DNA of 34,702 nucleotides, taken from assembly GCA_007119345.1 (NCBI GenBank), contig SKPV01000211.1, positions 1 to 34,702 of the forward strand. The letters are read 5' to 3'. The DNA comes from Halovivax sp. (lineage in GTDB: Archaea; Halobacteriota; Halobacteria; Halobacteriales; Natrialbaceae). Positions 13,959 to 22,774 of this stretch are shown here, piece after piece. The translations under genes were made by a program, and so were the position numbers. The notes beneath the pieces were generated by a model, which saw only the letters and a program-made list of their open reading frames with translations, was not told where the DNA came from and searched no databases. Each line of letters begins with the position of its first letter. Position 1 is the stretch's first letter.

Positions 13959-15627
13959 CCTCGCCGCCCTCGGACCGCTGGTGGTCGACGTCGACGCGTC
14001 GACGTCTGCGCTCCCGGGCGTCGAGGCGCTCCCGGCGCTGCTGATCGTCGTGCCGATTCTGGCGGCGACGGTACCGCTCGTGCTCGGCCTGAAGTTCGAG
14101 CGGACCGGCTGGTCCGTCGCGCTGGTGACGTGTCTCGGCCTGTTCGCGGCGACGATCGCCGTCGCTCGCGACGTGTTTACCGCCGGCGAACAGCGGACCG
14201 TCTACCACGAGGTCGGCGGCTACCCGGCGCCGTACGGCATCGAGCTCGTCGCCGACGAGTTCTCGACGATGATCGCCCTGCTGATCGCCGGCACCGCACT
14301 CGGGGTACTCGCGTACACGCGCGTGGGCGGTCCCCGCGGGTCGACGTTCTACGCGGGCTACCTGCTGCTGACCGGCGGCCTGTTCGGACTCTCGTTCACG
14401 GGGGACGCGTTCAACATGTTCGTCTTCCTGGAGATCGTCGGCCTGGCGACCTACGGGCTGGTCGCGAAGGGCGACGCCGCCGAGTCGGCCGTCGCCGCGC
14501 TCAAGTACCTGATCCTGAGCACGCTCGGCGCCTCGCTGTACCTGCTGGGGGTCGGGCTGCTGTTCATGGCGACCGGCCACCTGAATATGGAGTACCTGGG
14601 CGATGCGATCGCCGAGGGCGTCGACAGTCCGGAGCTGGTCGCGGCGTCCTTCGCGTTCGTCTTCGTCGGCTTCGCGATCAAGGTCGCCCAGTGGCCGCTG
14701 CACACCTGGCAGCCGGACGCCTACCAGCGCGCCCCCGACGGCGTGACGCCGCTGATCGCGGCGCTCGTCTCGACGGTCTCCGCGTACGCGCTGGGTCGGG
14801 TCCTGTTCACCGTCTACGGCCCCGAGTTCGTCACCGAAACGCCGTTCGTCCGGGAGGTCATCCTGACCGTGGGCGTCGCGAGCGTGATGGCGGGTTCGAT
14901 CACGGCCGTGATGCAGCGTGACGTCAAGCGGATGCTCGCGTACTCGTCGGTCTCGCAGTTCGGCCTGATCGTCGCGGCGTACGGGATCGCGACCCAGACC
15001 GCGCTGATCGGCGCGATCGTCCACCTGATCGGTCACGGGCTGATGAAGGCGGGACTGTTCATGGGCGTCGGCGTCGTCGCCGCGGGCTACGGCGCCCGCC
15101 GCGTGCGAGAGTACGCCGGCCTCGCCGACCACCGGCCGGTCGCCGCCGCGTCGATCGCCGTCCTCGGGATCGCGCTGATCGGCATCCCGCCGTCGATCGG
15201 GTTCGTCGGGAAGTGGTACATCGCGCTCGGCTCCGTCCAGGCCGAGGTCTGGACGGTCGCGGCCGTCATCTTCCTGTCGACGATGCTGACGCTGCTGTAC
15301 GTCGCTCGCCTGCTGGAGGCGATGTACTTCACGCCGGCGACGCCGACCGAGTCGCCACACGCGCCGGGGCTGGCGACGGACGGCGGAGCGCCGATCGAAC
15401 CCGACGGCGGGGACGAGTCGGCCGATGGCGCTCCCTCGGACGGCTCCGGTTCCGGCGGCGTCGCCCGCACGGCTGGTGGCGAGGGCGTCGACGCGAGCGC
15501 CGTCTCGTTCGGCATGCTCGCGATCGTCGTCGCGACCGCCGTCCTGGCCGTCGCGCTCGGCTTCGCCGGCGAGCCGTTCTGGGACGCGCTGGAACCGTTC
15601 GTCGAGGAGGTGTTCGCAGATGAGTGA
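13951..15627 (+). CDS. mrpD: Mrp antiporter subunit D (NuoL/M/N-like), first copy
   Basis: 558 residues from ATG at 13951, eight bases inside mrpC. About fourteen membrane helices form the proton-translocating fold. Key residues seen: Glu in FNMFVFLEIVGLATYGLV (about 160), Lys in FAIKVAQWPLHTWQPDA (about 244) and His/Lys in LIGHGLMKAGLFMG (about 362). The usual lysine of helix 8 is absent: the stretch reads LVSTVSAYALGRVLF where bacterial MrpD has a TK pair. Between the last two helices is a 50-residue acidic Gly/Ser/Asp loop (PDGGDESADGAPSDGSGSGG). It works with the two following paralogues as the antiporter's pumping modules. Calling it D rather than A rests on order and length. Confidence 0.9.
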   Translation: MSDLAALGPLVVDVDASTSALPGVEALPALLIVVPILAATVPLVLGLKFERTGWSVALVTCLGLFAATIAVARDVFTAGEQRTVYHEVGGYPAPYGIELVADEFSTMIALLIAGTALGVLAYTRVGGPRGSTFYAGYLLLTGGLFGLSFTGDAFNMFVFLEIVGLATYGLVAKGDAAESAVAALKYLILSTLGASLYLLGVGLLFMATGHLNMEYLGDAIAEGVDSPELVAASFAFVFVGFAIKVAQWPLHTWQPDAYQRAPDGVTPLIAALVSTVSAYALGRVLFTVYGPEFVTETPFVREVILTVGVASVMAGSITAVMQRDVKRMLAYSSVSQFGLIVAAYGIATQTALIGAIVHLIGHGLMKAGLFMGVGVVAAGYGARRVREYAGLADHRPVAAASIAVLGIALIGIPPSIGFVGKWYIALGSVQAEVWTVAAVIFLSTMLTLLYVARLLEAMYFTPATPTESPHAPGLATDGGAPIEPDGGDESADGAPSDGSGSGGVARTAGGEGVDASAVSFGMLAIVVATAVLAVALGFAGEPFWDALEPFVEEVFADE

Positions 15628-17626
15628 GCTGGTCGCCGACCCGCGTCCGCTGGCCGCCGTGCTCGTTTCGGCGCTCGCGGTCGTCCTGATCGTCGCGTCG
15701 TATCGCCACCCGAACGTCCGCGAGGGTTGGTCCGTACTGGCCGCCCTGGCAAAATTCGGCATCGTCGCCAGCATGCTCCCGGGGGTCACCGACGGGACGG
15801 TGTACTACTGGAGCCTGGAGGAGGCGACCGGACACACGTTCGTCCTCGGCGTCGACTTCGCCCTGCGCGCGGACCCGCTGGGGATGCTGTTCGCGCTGCT
15901 CGCGAGCTTCCTGTGGATCTTCACCTCGTTCTACGCGGCGGGGTACATGCGCGGGCTGGACGAGCACGCCCAGACGCGGTTTTTCGCTGCGTTCGCGGCG
16001 AGCCTCTCGACCGCCGTGGGCATCGCGTTCGCGTCGAACCTGCTCGTGATCTTCATCTTCTACGAGCTGCTCAGTCTCGTCACCTACCCGCTGGTCGCGC
16101 ACAACGAGGACGACGAGGCCCGGATCGCGGGCCGGAAGTACCTCGCGTACACGTTCTTCGGCGGCGGCGTCTTCCTGCTCGCCGGGACCGTGCTGGTCTA
16201 CTGGCTGACCGAGGTGCACGCCGGCGAGGGCACCCTCGCGTTCGAGGCCGGGGGCATGCCCGCCCTGGCGGACGCCGCGGCCGTCGAGCCGGCGTTCGCC
16301 CAGCTCGCGTTCTTCCTGTTGATCGCCGGGTTCGGCGTGAAGGCGGCCGTCATGCCGCTTCACTCCTGGCTGGCCGACGCGATGGTCGCGCCGACGCCGG
16401 TGTCCGGACTGCTCCACGCCGTGGCCGTCGTCAAATCCGGCGCCTTCGGCGTGGCGCGGGTCTACCTCGACACCGTCGGTCCGGACACCATCCGCGAGAT
16501 CCCGCTCTCGGTGCCCGCGGTCGGCGACGTCGGTCTCAACGTTCCGGTCGCGATCATGGCCGCGTTCACGCTGGTGGCGGCGAGCGTCATCGCGCTCCGG
16601 AAGGATCACCTCAAGCGCCGGCTCGCGTTCTCGACGACCGCCCAGCTATCGTACATCGTCCTCGGGCTGTCGATCATGAACCCGTTCGCGATGCTCGGCG
16701 CACTGTTGCACATTCCCGCTCACGCGTTCGGGAAGCTGACGCTGTTCTTCTGTGCCGGGGCGGTCCACGTCGAGACCCACACGGACTACGTCAGCGAGAT
16801 GGCCGGCGTCGGCAAGCGGATGCCGCTGACGATGTCCGCGTTCGCGATCGGCTCGGCGGGGATGGCCGGAATGCCGCTCGTGGCCGGCTTCGTCAGCAAG
16901 CTCTACCTGCTGATCGGGGCCGGGAACGTCGGCGGCGGCTACTGGCTGTTCTCGACGGCGCTGATCGTCTCCGGGATCCTCAACATCGCGTACCTGTGGC
17001 CGGTCGTCTACACGGCGTTCTTCGAGAGCGAGGACCGCCACGACGCGAAGCCGCTCCTCGAGTTCCCGCCCGGCGGGACGCGCCGCTCCTACGGCGTGAC
17101 GGAGGGGATGGCGACCGACGGCGGTGAGCGAACCCGCGGTTCGCGATCCTCGTCCGATCTCCGATCCGACGGCGGGCAGCCCCAACCCGCCGACGACGAC
17201 GAGGACGAGTCCGAGGGCAAGGGCGCCGGGACGCCCACTGACGTGGACGAGGATGCGAGGTCCGTCGGCGACGCCGACGGGGACGAGCCCGGGTACGCCG
17301 TCGATCACCATCCCAGCGACGCGGACGTCCCCTTCGGCGCCGACGAACCGGATCCGGCGGGTCACGGGGCTCACGCCCAGGATCACCACGATCACGGCGA
17401 CCACCACGACCACCACGGCGGACCGCCGCCGGGCGGCTGGGAGCGGCGCGACCCGTTCTCCGAGAGCACGTGGCTCATGGTCATGCCGATCGCCGTCATC
17501 GCGACGGGCGCCGTGGTGCTCGGCGTGGTCCCCGACCACGCCGTCTTCCTCGAACTCGCGAACCAGATCGTCGAGGACGTCACCGGAACTAACGTCCTCG
17601 AAGAGACGGGGGTGTTCGAGGAATGA
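15620..17626 (+). CDS. Mrp antiporter D/A-type subunit, second copy, with His-rich loop
   Basis: 668 residues from ATG at 15620, eight bases inside the first D gene. It has the standard antiporter core with the complete set of charged residues: Glu in FYELLSLVTYPLV (about 149), Lys in GFGVKAAVMPLHSWLADAM (about 240), Lys in LLHAVAVVKSGAFGVAR (about 271) and His/Lys in LHIPAHAFGKLTLFF (about 371). After about residue 475 comes a long hydrophilic segment, acidic at first, which ends in a histidine cluster (HAQDHHDHGDHHDHHGG, about 587-603) before the final helix. The MHSW-type core and intact HAVAVVK motif resemble MrpA/NuoL more than the first copy does. The His-rich loop might bind metal or sense pH; that is inference. 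Confidence 0.9.
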   Translation: MSELVADPRPLAAVLVSALAVVLIVASYRHPNVREGWSVLAALAKFGIVASMLPGVTDGTVYYWSLEEATGHTFVLGVDFALRADPLGMLFALLASFLWIFTSFYAAGYMRGLDEHAQTRFFAAFAASLSTAVGIAFASNLLVIFIFYELLSLVTYPLVAHNEDDEARIAGRKYLAYTFFGGGVFLLAGTVLVYWLTEVHAGEGTLAFEAGGMPALADAAAVEPAFAQLAFFLLIAGFGVKAAVMPLHSWLADAMVAPTPVSGLLHAVAVVKSGAFGVARVYLDTVGPDTIREIPLSVPAVGDVGLNVPVAIMAAFTLVAASVIALRKDHLKRRLAFSTTAQLSYIVLGLSIMNPFAMLGALLHIPAHAFGKLTLFFCAGAVHVETHTDYVSEMAGVGKRMPLTMSAFAIGSAGMAGMPLVAGFVSKLYLLIGAGNVGGGYWLFSTALIVSGILNIAYLWPVVYTAFFESEDRHDAKPLLEFPPGGTRRSYGVTEGMATDGGERTRGSRSSSDLRSDGGQPQPADDDEDESEGKGAGTPTDVDEDARSVGDADGDEPGYAVDHHPSDADVPFGADEPDPAGHGAHAQDHHDHGDHHDHHGGPPPGGWERRDPFSESTWLMVMPIAVIATGAVVLGVVPDHAVFLELANQIVEDVTGTNVLEETGVFEE

Positions 17627-19491
17627 TCGAGGAGCTCGCGACGACGATCTATCCGCCCGCGCTGATCTTCGCGGCGGCGCTACTGATCCTCGTGGTGCCG
17701 CGGATCGTCGGGTTCGCCCTGGGTGCGGCGAGCCTCGGCTGGGTGATGGTCGTCGCCTGGGTCGCACCCGAAGGCGTTCACCTCGAGGGCACGTTCCTCG
17801 GGTTCGCCGTCCAGCCGTTCCTCGTTGACGAGTACACGAGCTTCGTCGCGCTGGGGCTGGCGTTCCTGGGAGCGTTCGCGGTCGTCTACGCCCACTCGAG
17901 CGAGGCATCCAGGGAGATGACGGCCATCGCGCTGGCGTACGTGGCCAGCACGATCGCCGCCGTTTTCGCCGGCGACTGGCTCACGCTCGTGTTCGCCTGG
18001 GAGCTGATGGCGATCACGTCCACGGTGCTCGTCTGGCACTACGGCGGCGACGCCGTTCGCGCGGGTTACCGCTACGCGATCGCTCACGGCATCGGCGGCA
18101 GCCTGGTGCTGTTCGCGGTGATCGCCCACTACGCTGGGACCGGGAGCTTCGTCTACGGCGACGGCGTGGAGTACGGAGAGGCGATCATCACCGGCGGCAT
18201 CTCCGGTGCGTTCGGCGGTCTCCCGATGATCCTCGCCGTCCTCGGGATCGGCGTCAACGTCGCGTTCGTCGGGTTCCACACCTGGTTGCCCGACACCTAT
18301 CCGCGGCCGCACTTCGCCGCCTCGGTGTTCCTGGCGGCCTTCACGACCAAGACCAGCGCCTACGTCCTGCTGCGGGCGGTGCCCGAGGGGAACCTCTACC
18401 TCGCGTACATGGGCGGGCTGATGGCCGTCTACGGCGTCGTCTTCGCGCTGCTCCAGCACGACATGCGTGCGCTGCTGTCCTATCACATCCAGGCCCAGCT
18501 GGGGTACATGGTCGCCGGCATCGGCATCGGGACGGCCATCGGCGCCGCGGGCGCGATGGGCCACCTGTTCAACAACGTGCTCTACAAGAGCCTGCTGTTC
18601 ATGGCCGTCGGGGTCGTCATCTACCGGACGAACGAGAACGACCTCTACAAGCTCGGCGGGCTCTGGCGCGAGATGCCGATCACCGCGATCGCGTTCGCCA
18701 TCGGCGCGCTCTCGATCACCGCCGTCCCCGGCTTCAGCGGGTTTATCAGCAAGGGGATGATCCTCGACGCCGCGAATCCCGGCTACTACGGGACGACCGA
18801 GTACCGGGCGCTGTACTGGCTGCTGTTCATCGGGGCGATCGGTACCTTCCTCTCGTTCATCAAGCTGGGGTACTACGTGTTCTTGCACGGGCCGAGCGAG
18901 CGATCCGTACTCGATTCGAAGCTCGGACAGTCGACCTCGATGCTCACCGTCGGCGGGGCCTGCGTCTTGCTCGGACTCCCGTTCGTGGGGTGGCCGATCT
19001 TCACCGACCTGTTGCCGCTCGTCGACGGCACCGGATTCGCCGGCCTGCCGGACGCGCCGGAGGCGCTCGATCCGTACAGCGCGAGTCACCTGCAGGACGC
19101 GGCCATCCTGATCGCCGTCTCCGTCGTCGGCTTCAAGCTCATCCGCAAGCCGCTGTCGAAGATGGACTACCCCGACCCGGCGTTCGTTCTCAGCCCGGCG
19201 ACGTTCTACCTCGGGCGCGCGACGATGCTCGCCGTCACCGAACTCTACGCCGCGGTCGACCGCGCGGTCGTCGGGCTCGTGGTCCGGTGCTACTGGATCG
19301 GAAACAATCCGGTGCTGGCGGTCGAGCGCGCCGCCCGGTACGTCCCCGGCGTCGGGCTGCACCCGAACGGCGGTCGGCCCACCGACGGCGGCGCGCCCTC
19401 GCGGCTGTACCTGCGGGCGACGATCGGGCTCACCGTCCTCTTCGTCACGGTGATCCTCACCCTGGTCCTCCTGCTGGTGCTTTCTGGGTGA
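17623..19491 (+). CDS. Mrp antiporter D-type subunit, third copy
   Basis: 622 residues; ATG at 17623 overlaps the previous stop (ATGA). It is a third member of the NuoL/M/N-like family. Glu is kept in FAWELMAITSTVLVWH (about 126) and Lys in FTTKTSAYVLLR (about 243). The helix-7 lysine is replaced by Asn (GIGVNVAFVGFHTWLPDTYP), and the helix-12 His by Asn (HLFNNVLYKSLLF). A 70-residue C-terminal extension carries an amphipathic helix region and a final membrane helix (LTVLFVTVILTLVLLLVLSG). It closes the operon. Three different D-type modules in one operon is the usual haloarchaeal plan; which of them moves Na+ is unknown. Confidence 0.9.
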   Translation: MIEELATTIYPPALIFAAALLILVVPRIVGFALGAASLGWVMVVAWVAPEGVHLEGTFLGFAVQPFLVDEYTSFVALGLAFLGAFAVVYAHSSEASREMTAIALAYVASTIAAVFAGDWLTLVFAWELMAITSTVLVWHYGGDAVRAGYRYAIAHGIGGSLVLFAVIAHYAGTGSFVYGDGVEYGEAIITGGISGAFGGLPMILAVLGIGVNVAFVGFHTWLPDTYPRPHFAASVFLAAFTTKTSAYVLLRAVPEGNLYLAYMGGLMAVYGVVFALLQHDMRALLSYHIQAQLGYMVAGIGIGTAIGAAGAMGHLFNNVLYKSLLFMAVGVVIYRTNENDLYKLGGLWREMPITAIAFAIGALSITAVPGFSGFISKGMILDAANPGYYGTTEYRALYWLLFIGAIGTFLSFIKLGYYVFLHGPSERSVLDSKLGQSTSMLTVGGACVLLGLPFVGWPIFTDLLPLVDGTGFAGLPDAPEALDPYSASHLQDAAILIAVSVVGFKLIRKPLSKMDYPDPAFVLSPATFYLGRATMLAVTELYAAVDRAVVGLVVRCYWIGNNPVLAVERAARYVPGVGLHPNGGRPTDGGAPSRLYLRATIGLTVLFVTVILTLVLLLVLSG

Positions 19492-19497
19492 GGCCGA

Positions 19498-19533
19498 CCC
19501 CGACGATTCGCCCCGCGGGCGACGTCGTCGGGG
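19498..19533 (+). terminator. Inverted repeat after the Mrp operon
   Basis: CCCCGACGA at 19498-19506 pairs perfectly with TCGTCGGGG at 19525-19533 across an 18-nt loop, starting seven bases after the operon stop. No T-run follows, so a role in termination or mRNA 3' stability is only suggested by position. Confidence 0.35.
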
Positions 19534-19558
19534 CGACTCCCGCGCGGATCACCCACGG

Positions 19559-19623
19559 ACGCGATCGGACGTCCCTCTCGCGCGGACGACGCTCGGAACG
19601 CGATCGGGCGTCACTCTCGCGTG
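19559..19623. repeat. Two 26-nt copies, 39 nt apart, between convergent genes
   Basis: ACGCGATCGG-x-CGT-x-CTCTCGCG occurs at 19559-19584 and again at 19598-19623. The second copy ends two bases from the stop of the ATP-grasp gene. Confidence 0.65.
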
Positions 19624-19625
19624 TA

Positions 19626-20738
19626 TCACTGCCGGAGGGTGACCGTTCGCCCGGCGGGCGTCTCGATCAGTTCCTGCCAGTATCGCCGCATCGAGGTTCC
19701 CCACGCGACGTCGGGTTCCTCGACGGGTCGGTCCAGGGCGTGACGCAGTCCCATCGCCGGCAGATTCGCGCCGGCACCGACGGAGAGCGAGATCGATCCG
19801 GAGACGTAGGGCGCGATCTCGACGAGCTTCGGTCGGTCGTCCGCGTCGTATCGAAACCGCAAGGTGACGTTGTACTCGAGGTCGAGCGCGGCGACGATCG
19901 CCCGCGCGTTCGCGATCAGACGCTCGTCGTACTCGACGGTGCCCGCGACGGTCGCGCCCGCGCTGGTCCGCTCGCGCCGTCGCGCTACGACGGCCGGGAC
20001 GGCGACGTCGGTGGCGACGATGTCGACCCCGTACTCGGGGCCGGGCAGGTGTTCCATCACGACGAACTCGGGGAAGGTGGACAACTCGTCCGTAATCGCG
20101 AGAACGGTTTCGAGAGTCGTCTCGAGGGTTCCGGGACGGCTCTCGGCCGGCAGTTCGGTACGGTCGGCGGTGGAACGGAGGATACGGACGCCGTCCGCTT
20201 CGTCGTCCCCGGATCTCGCGATCCGGACCGGTCGCTCGGGGTACCCGAGGCGTTCGACGGCGGCGACGAAGTCGTCGCGTTCGTCGACGCACCCGAAGTC
20301 GGGGGCGGCGGCGAACTGGTTTCGCTCGAGGAACCGGTAGAGCCGTCCGCGCTCGCTCGCGATCGAGAGGGGGTCGGGATCGGAAACCATCACGGTCACG
20401 CCCCGGTCGGCGAACTCGGCTTTCGCCTCGGCCAACGGCTCGAGGTCGTCACGTTCGGTCGGGAAGATCACGTCGACCGCCTCGCGCGCGACGAGATCAC
20501 GGACGCTGTCGAGGTATCCCTCGGCTCTCCCGTGGGGGACGGCGTACGACTCGTCGACCATGGCGAATCCGTAGGCGTCCTCGTGCGCGTCGGCGCCGAC
20601 GAGGGTCGTCCGGAGGCCCGATCGTTCGATTCCGGTGAGGATGCCGGCCGCCCCCGGCGTACCGGCTCCGGTGAGGAGGACGGTCGCGCCGGCGGCGTCG
20701 TCGGTCGCCGGCGCCGGAGACCGCTGCGGTCGTGACAT
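19626..20738 (-). CDS. ATP-grasp protein (CarB/PylC-like) with altered ATP-binding residues
   Basis: 370 residues from ATG at 20738, with an AT-rich element (minus-strand GAAATATGG) about 30 nt upstream. A pre-ATP-grasp Rossmann domain (VLLTGAGTPGAAGILTGIER) is followed by the ATP-grasp fold. The ending VSGSISLSVGAGANLPAMGL places it among haloarchaeal carboxylate-amine ligase-like proteins, which join a carboxylate to an amine using ATP and often lie in polysaccharide clusters. Residues that normally hold ATP and Mg look lost: the D-K-x-x-L-Y-x-F-L helix reads SERGRLYRFL, the K-P-x-x-x-G-S-x-G loop reads RIARSGDDEADGVRIL, and E-I-N-P-R reads EIAPYVSG. It may be a pseudoenzyme or a diverged ligase. 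It converges on the Mrp operon and diverges from the GT2 gene. Confidence 0.75.
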   Translation of the reverse strand: MSRPQRSPAPATDDAAGATVLLTGAGTPGAAGILTGIERSGLRTTLVGADAHEDAYGFAMVDESYAVPHGRAEGYLDSVRDLVAREAVDVIFPTERDDLEPLAEAKAEFADRGVTVMVSDPDPLSIASERGRLYRFLERNQFAAAPDFGCVDERDDFVAAVERLGYPERPVRIARSGDDEADGVRILRSTADRTELPAESRPGTLETTLETVLAITDELSTFPEFVVMEHLPGPEYGVDIVATDVAVPAVVARRRERTSAGATVAGTVEYDERLIANARAIVAALDLEYNVTLRFRYDADDRPKLVEIAPYVSGSISLSVGAGANLPAMGLRHALDRPVEEPDVAWGTSMRRYWQELIETPAGRTVTLRQ

Positions 20739-21093
20739 GCGTCGTCCTGACTGTTCCGAGGACGACCATATTTCGTGACCGCCTACCATCGGCCATCGAT
20801 CCGTAGCGTCGGGCTACGCGTCGGTGGAACCGATCGGTCTGCCGGTAAGCGAGACGTTTCGCCGCGGGGATTCGCGCTCGCGTCGCCGTTTCCGAGACGT
20901 CGTCACGACCGACTCCGGGCCCCGGCCCGTCACCATCGAGGTTCCCGTCGGTATCGACCGTCGACGTTGACCACGACGTCCTCACGCACTCCGTGGCGGG
21001 TCTCCCCAGCGACGGATCGGCCGAGCGCTCCGTCCGAACGAACTCCCGTCTTCGAGTGACGCCGACCGGAGCCGACCTCCGTCGCAGTCGCAC

Positions 21094-21189
21094 TCGCCCG
21101 GCGCTGTCTCGTGCTCGCCCGGCGCTGTCTCGTGCTCGCCCGGCGCTGTCTCGTGCTCGCCCGGCGCTGTCTCGTGCTCGCTCGGCGGT
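21094..21189. repeat. 21-nt minisatellite, four perfect copies plus a decayed fifth
   Basis: The unit TCGCCCGGCGCTGTCTCGTG plus C repeats perfectly at 21094, 21115, 21136 and 21157. A diverged partial copy follows at 21178. The period is a multiple of three, so both strands stay open and give a seven-residue repeat (APGEHET on the minus strand). I see no evidence that it is translated. Confidence 0.9.
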
Positions 21190-21333
21190 AGAGCGGTTCG
21201 CGGAAGCCGCCTCCTCGGGACACCTCGACGTGGGTCGGTGTCGATGCTCCCCTCGACCGAAATCGCGTTCACGACCGATTCTCGGTGAGTTCGCCCGGCC
21301 GCGATCGAGTTGTTCCCGGGCGGATCCTCGGAC

Positions 21334-21376
21334 GAGCCCCGACGCGTCCTCCCGAAGAGCCCCGACGCGTCCACCC
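21334..21376. repeat. Duplicated 20-nt element, 23-nt period
   Basis: GAGCCCCGACGCGTCC followed by T or A and CCC occurs at 21334-21353 and 21357-21376. Confidence 0.7.
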
Positions 21377-21733
21377 GACCACCGCCGACGAATCGCCTAC
21401 TGACTCCCGACGGGTCTTCCGGACTAGCGGCTCGGACTCTCTCACGACGGTCGGAAGCCCGCCCGAGCCTGCGGGACCGGAACCGAGACGAACGCAGCAC
21501 AGGCGGTCGCCAGCGGGTCGCCGTACGGCCGGTTTCGGCCTGTTCGCGCCCCGTACCGCACGTCGACGTCCGCCTGCGGGAATCTCCGACGGATAGCGCG
21601 CCCTTATTCGGCCCACAGGTCGGGAATAACAATGCGTCGGCGGACGCACCCGAACGGTAGATGATCGAGACTGGACGTCGAGCGCGGGCGATCGATCGAG
21701 GCGGAACCCGGAACGGAGGCGGGTAGTCGAGTC

Positions 21734-22774
21734 ATGTATCGCGATCACACCGTCGCCGTCGTGGTGCCGGCGTACAACGAGGAGGGTTTCGTAGGAGAGG
21801 TCATCGACACCGTCCCGGACTTCGTCGATCGCGTCTACGCCGTCGACGACCGCTCGACCGACGCGACCTGGGACGAGATTCGACGTCACGCCTCCCGCGA
21901 GACGCACCCCGCGGACGAGGTCGCTCCAGGGGGCCGGTCCGTCGCGGCGGGGGCGGTCGAAGGGGCCAGAACCGACGGAAGCGGCGTCGAAACCGGCAGT
22001 GATGTCGTCCCGATCCGTCACGAGGAAAACCGCGGGGTCGGCGCGGCGATCACGACCGGCTACCGGCGGTCCCTCCAAGACGGGATCGACGTGACCGCGG
22101 TCATGGCCGGCGACGGCCAGATGGACCCCGACCAGCTCGACCGTCTGCTCGATCCGATCGTGGAGGGTCGGGCCCACTACGCCAAGGGCAATCGGTTGCT
22201 CGGGCGCGAATATTACGAGGAGATGTCCGCGTTCAGGCTGTTCGGTAACGTGACGCTCTCGGTGTTGACGAAGATTTCGTCCGGCTACTGGGAGATGCTC
22301 GATCCGCAGAACGGCTACACCGCGATCTCGCGGGAGGCGCTCGAGGCGGTCGACCTCGACGCGCTGTACGAGGAGTACGGCTTCTCGAACGACCTGCTCG
22401 TCGCGCTGAACACGCGCGAACTGCCGATCGCCGACGTCGCGATGCCCGCCGTCTACGGCGAGGAACGGAGTCACATCGAGTACCGCACGTTCGTCCCGAG
22501 ACTCTCCTGGCTGCTCTGGCGGCGCTTTCTTAACCGCCTCGGCGTTCGGTACCTCCTCCGGGACTTCCACCCCCTGGTCGGCCTCTACGCTCTCGCGGCC
22601 GCCGGCGTCGCGGCGGCGATCGGGGCCGTCGCCGCCGCGTTCGGTCGGGACGAATCGTCGTCGGCGACGGCCGTTTCCGCGGCCGTGCTGTTCGTCTGTT
22701 CGGCCACCGCGTTGGTGCTCGCGATGGTGTTCGATCGACAGGCGAACGAGGGGCTCGTGGTGAGCGACGAATGA
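21734..22774 (+). CDS. Family 2 glycosyltransferase with two C-terminal membrane helices
   Basis: 346 residues. The GT-A fold begins AVVVPAYNEEGFVGEVIDTV, followed by the nucleotide-binding VYAVDDRSTDATWDE and the acceptor/metal region VMAGDGQMDPDQLDRLLDPI. ENRGVGAAITTGYRRSL and DPQNGYTAISREALEAVDLD are typical of dolichyl-phosphate-sugar transferases of the DPM1/GtrB type. A low-complexity acidic insert occupies about residues 57-90. Two membrane helices follow at about 281-303 and 312-335. It probably transfers a sugar from a nucleotide sugar to a lipid carrier or growing glycan at the membrane. A GGAGG at 21716-21720 lies 13 nt before the start, rather far. It is followed on the same strand by DUF354, probably one transcript. 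Its last codons and stop are duplicated downstream. Confidence 0.9.
   Translation: MYRDHTVAVVVPAYNEEGFVGEVIDTVPDFVDRVYAVDDRSTDATWDEIRRHASRETHPADEVAPGGRSVAAGAVEGARTDGSGVETGSDVVPIRHEENRGVGAAITTGYRRSLQDGIDVTAVMAGDGQMDPDQLDRLLDPIVEGRAHYAKGNRLLGREYYEEMSAFRLFGNVTLSVLTKISSGYWEMLDPQNGYTAISREALEAVDLDALYEEYGFSNDLLVALNTRELPIADVAMPAVYGEERSHIEYRTFVPRLSWLLWRRFLNRLGVRYLLRDFHPLVGLYALAAAGVAAAIGAVAAAFGRDESSSATAVSAAVLFVCSATALVLAMVFDRQANEGLVVSDE

Larger units (their letters stand above)
20739..21733. other. One-kilobase spacer rich in local repeats
   Basis: Nearly 1 kb lies between the divergent ATP-grasp and GT2 genes. Long frames exist on both strands, but the products are arginine- and serine-rich and dominated by repeats, so none is called. 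The spacer holds a 21-nt minisatellite (21094-21189) and a 23-nt duplicate (21334-21376). An AT-rich element at 21602-21607 could be the GT2 promoter, with a leader of about 100 nt. The spacer may be the remains of one or more lost genes. Confidence 0.55.

Noticed and set aside
13933..17908. Long minus-strand frames across the Mrp operon
   Set aside because: They are arginine- and glutamate-rich shadows of membrane-protein genes with clear family motifs on the plus strand.
21094..21189. CRISPR array
   Set aside because: The 21-nt units are directly abutting with no unique spacers and no cas genes are present.
20982..21632. 216-codon minus-strand frame with APGEHET repeats
   Set aside because: It stays open because the repeat period is a multiple of three. 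The rest is arginine- and serine-rich with no family features and no promoter evidence.
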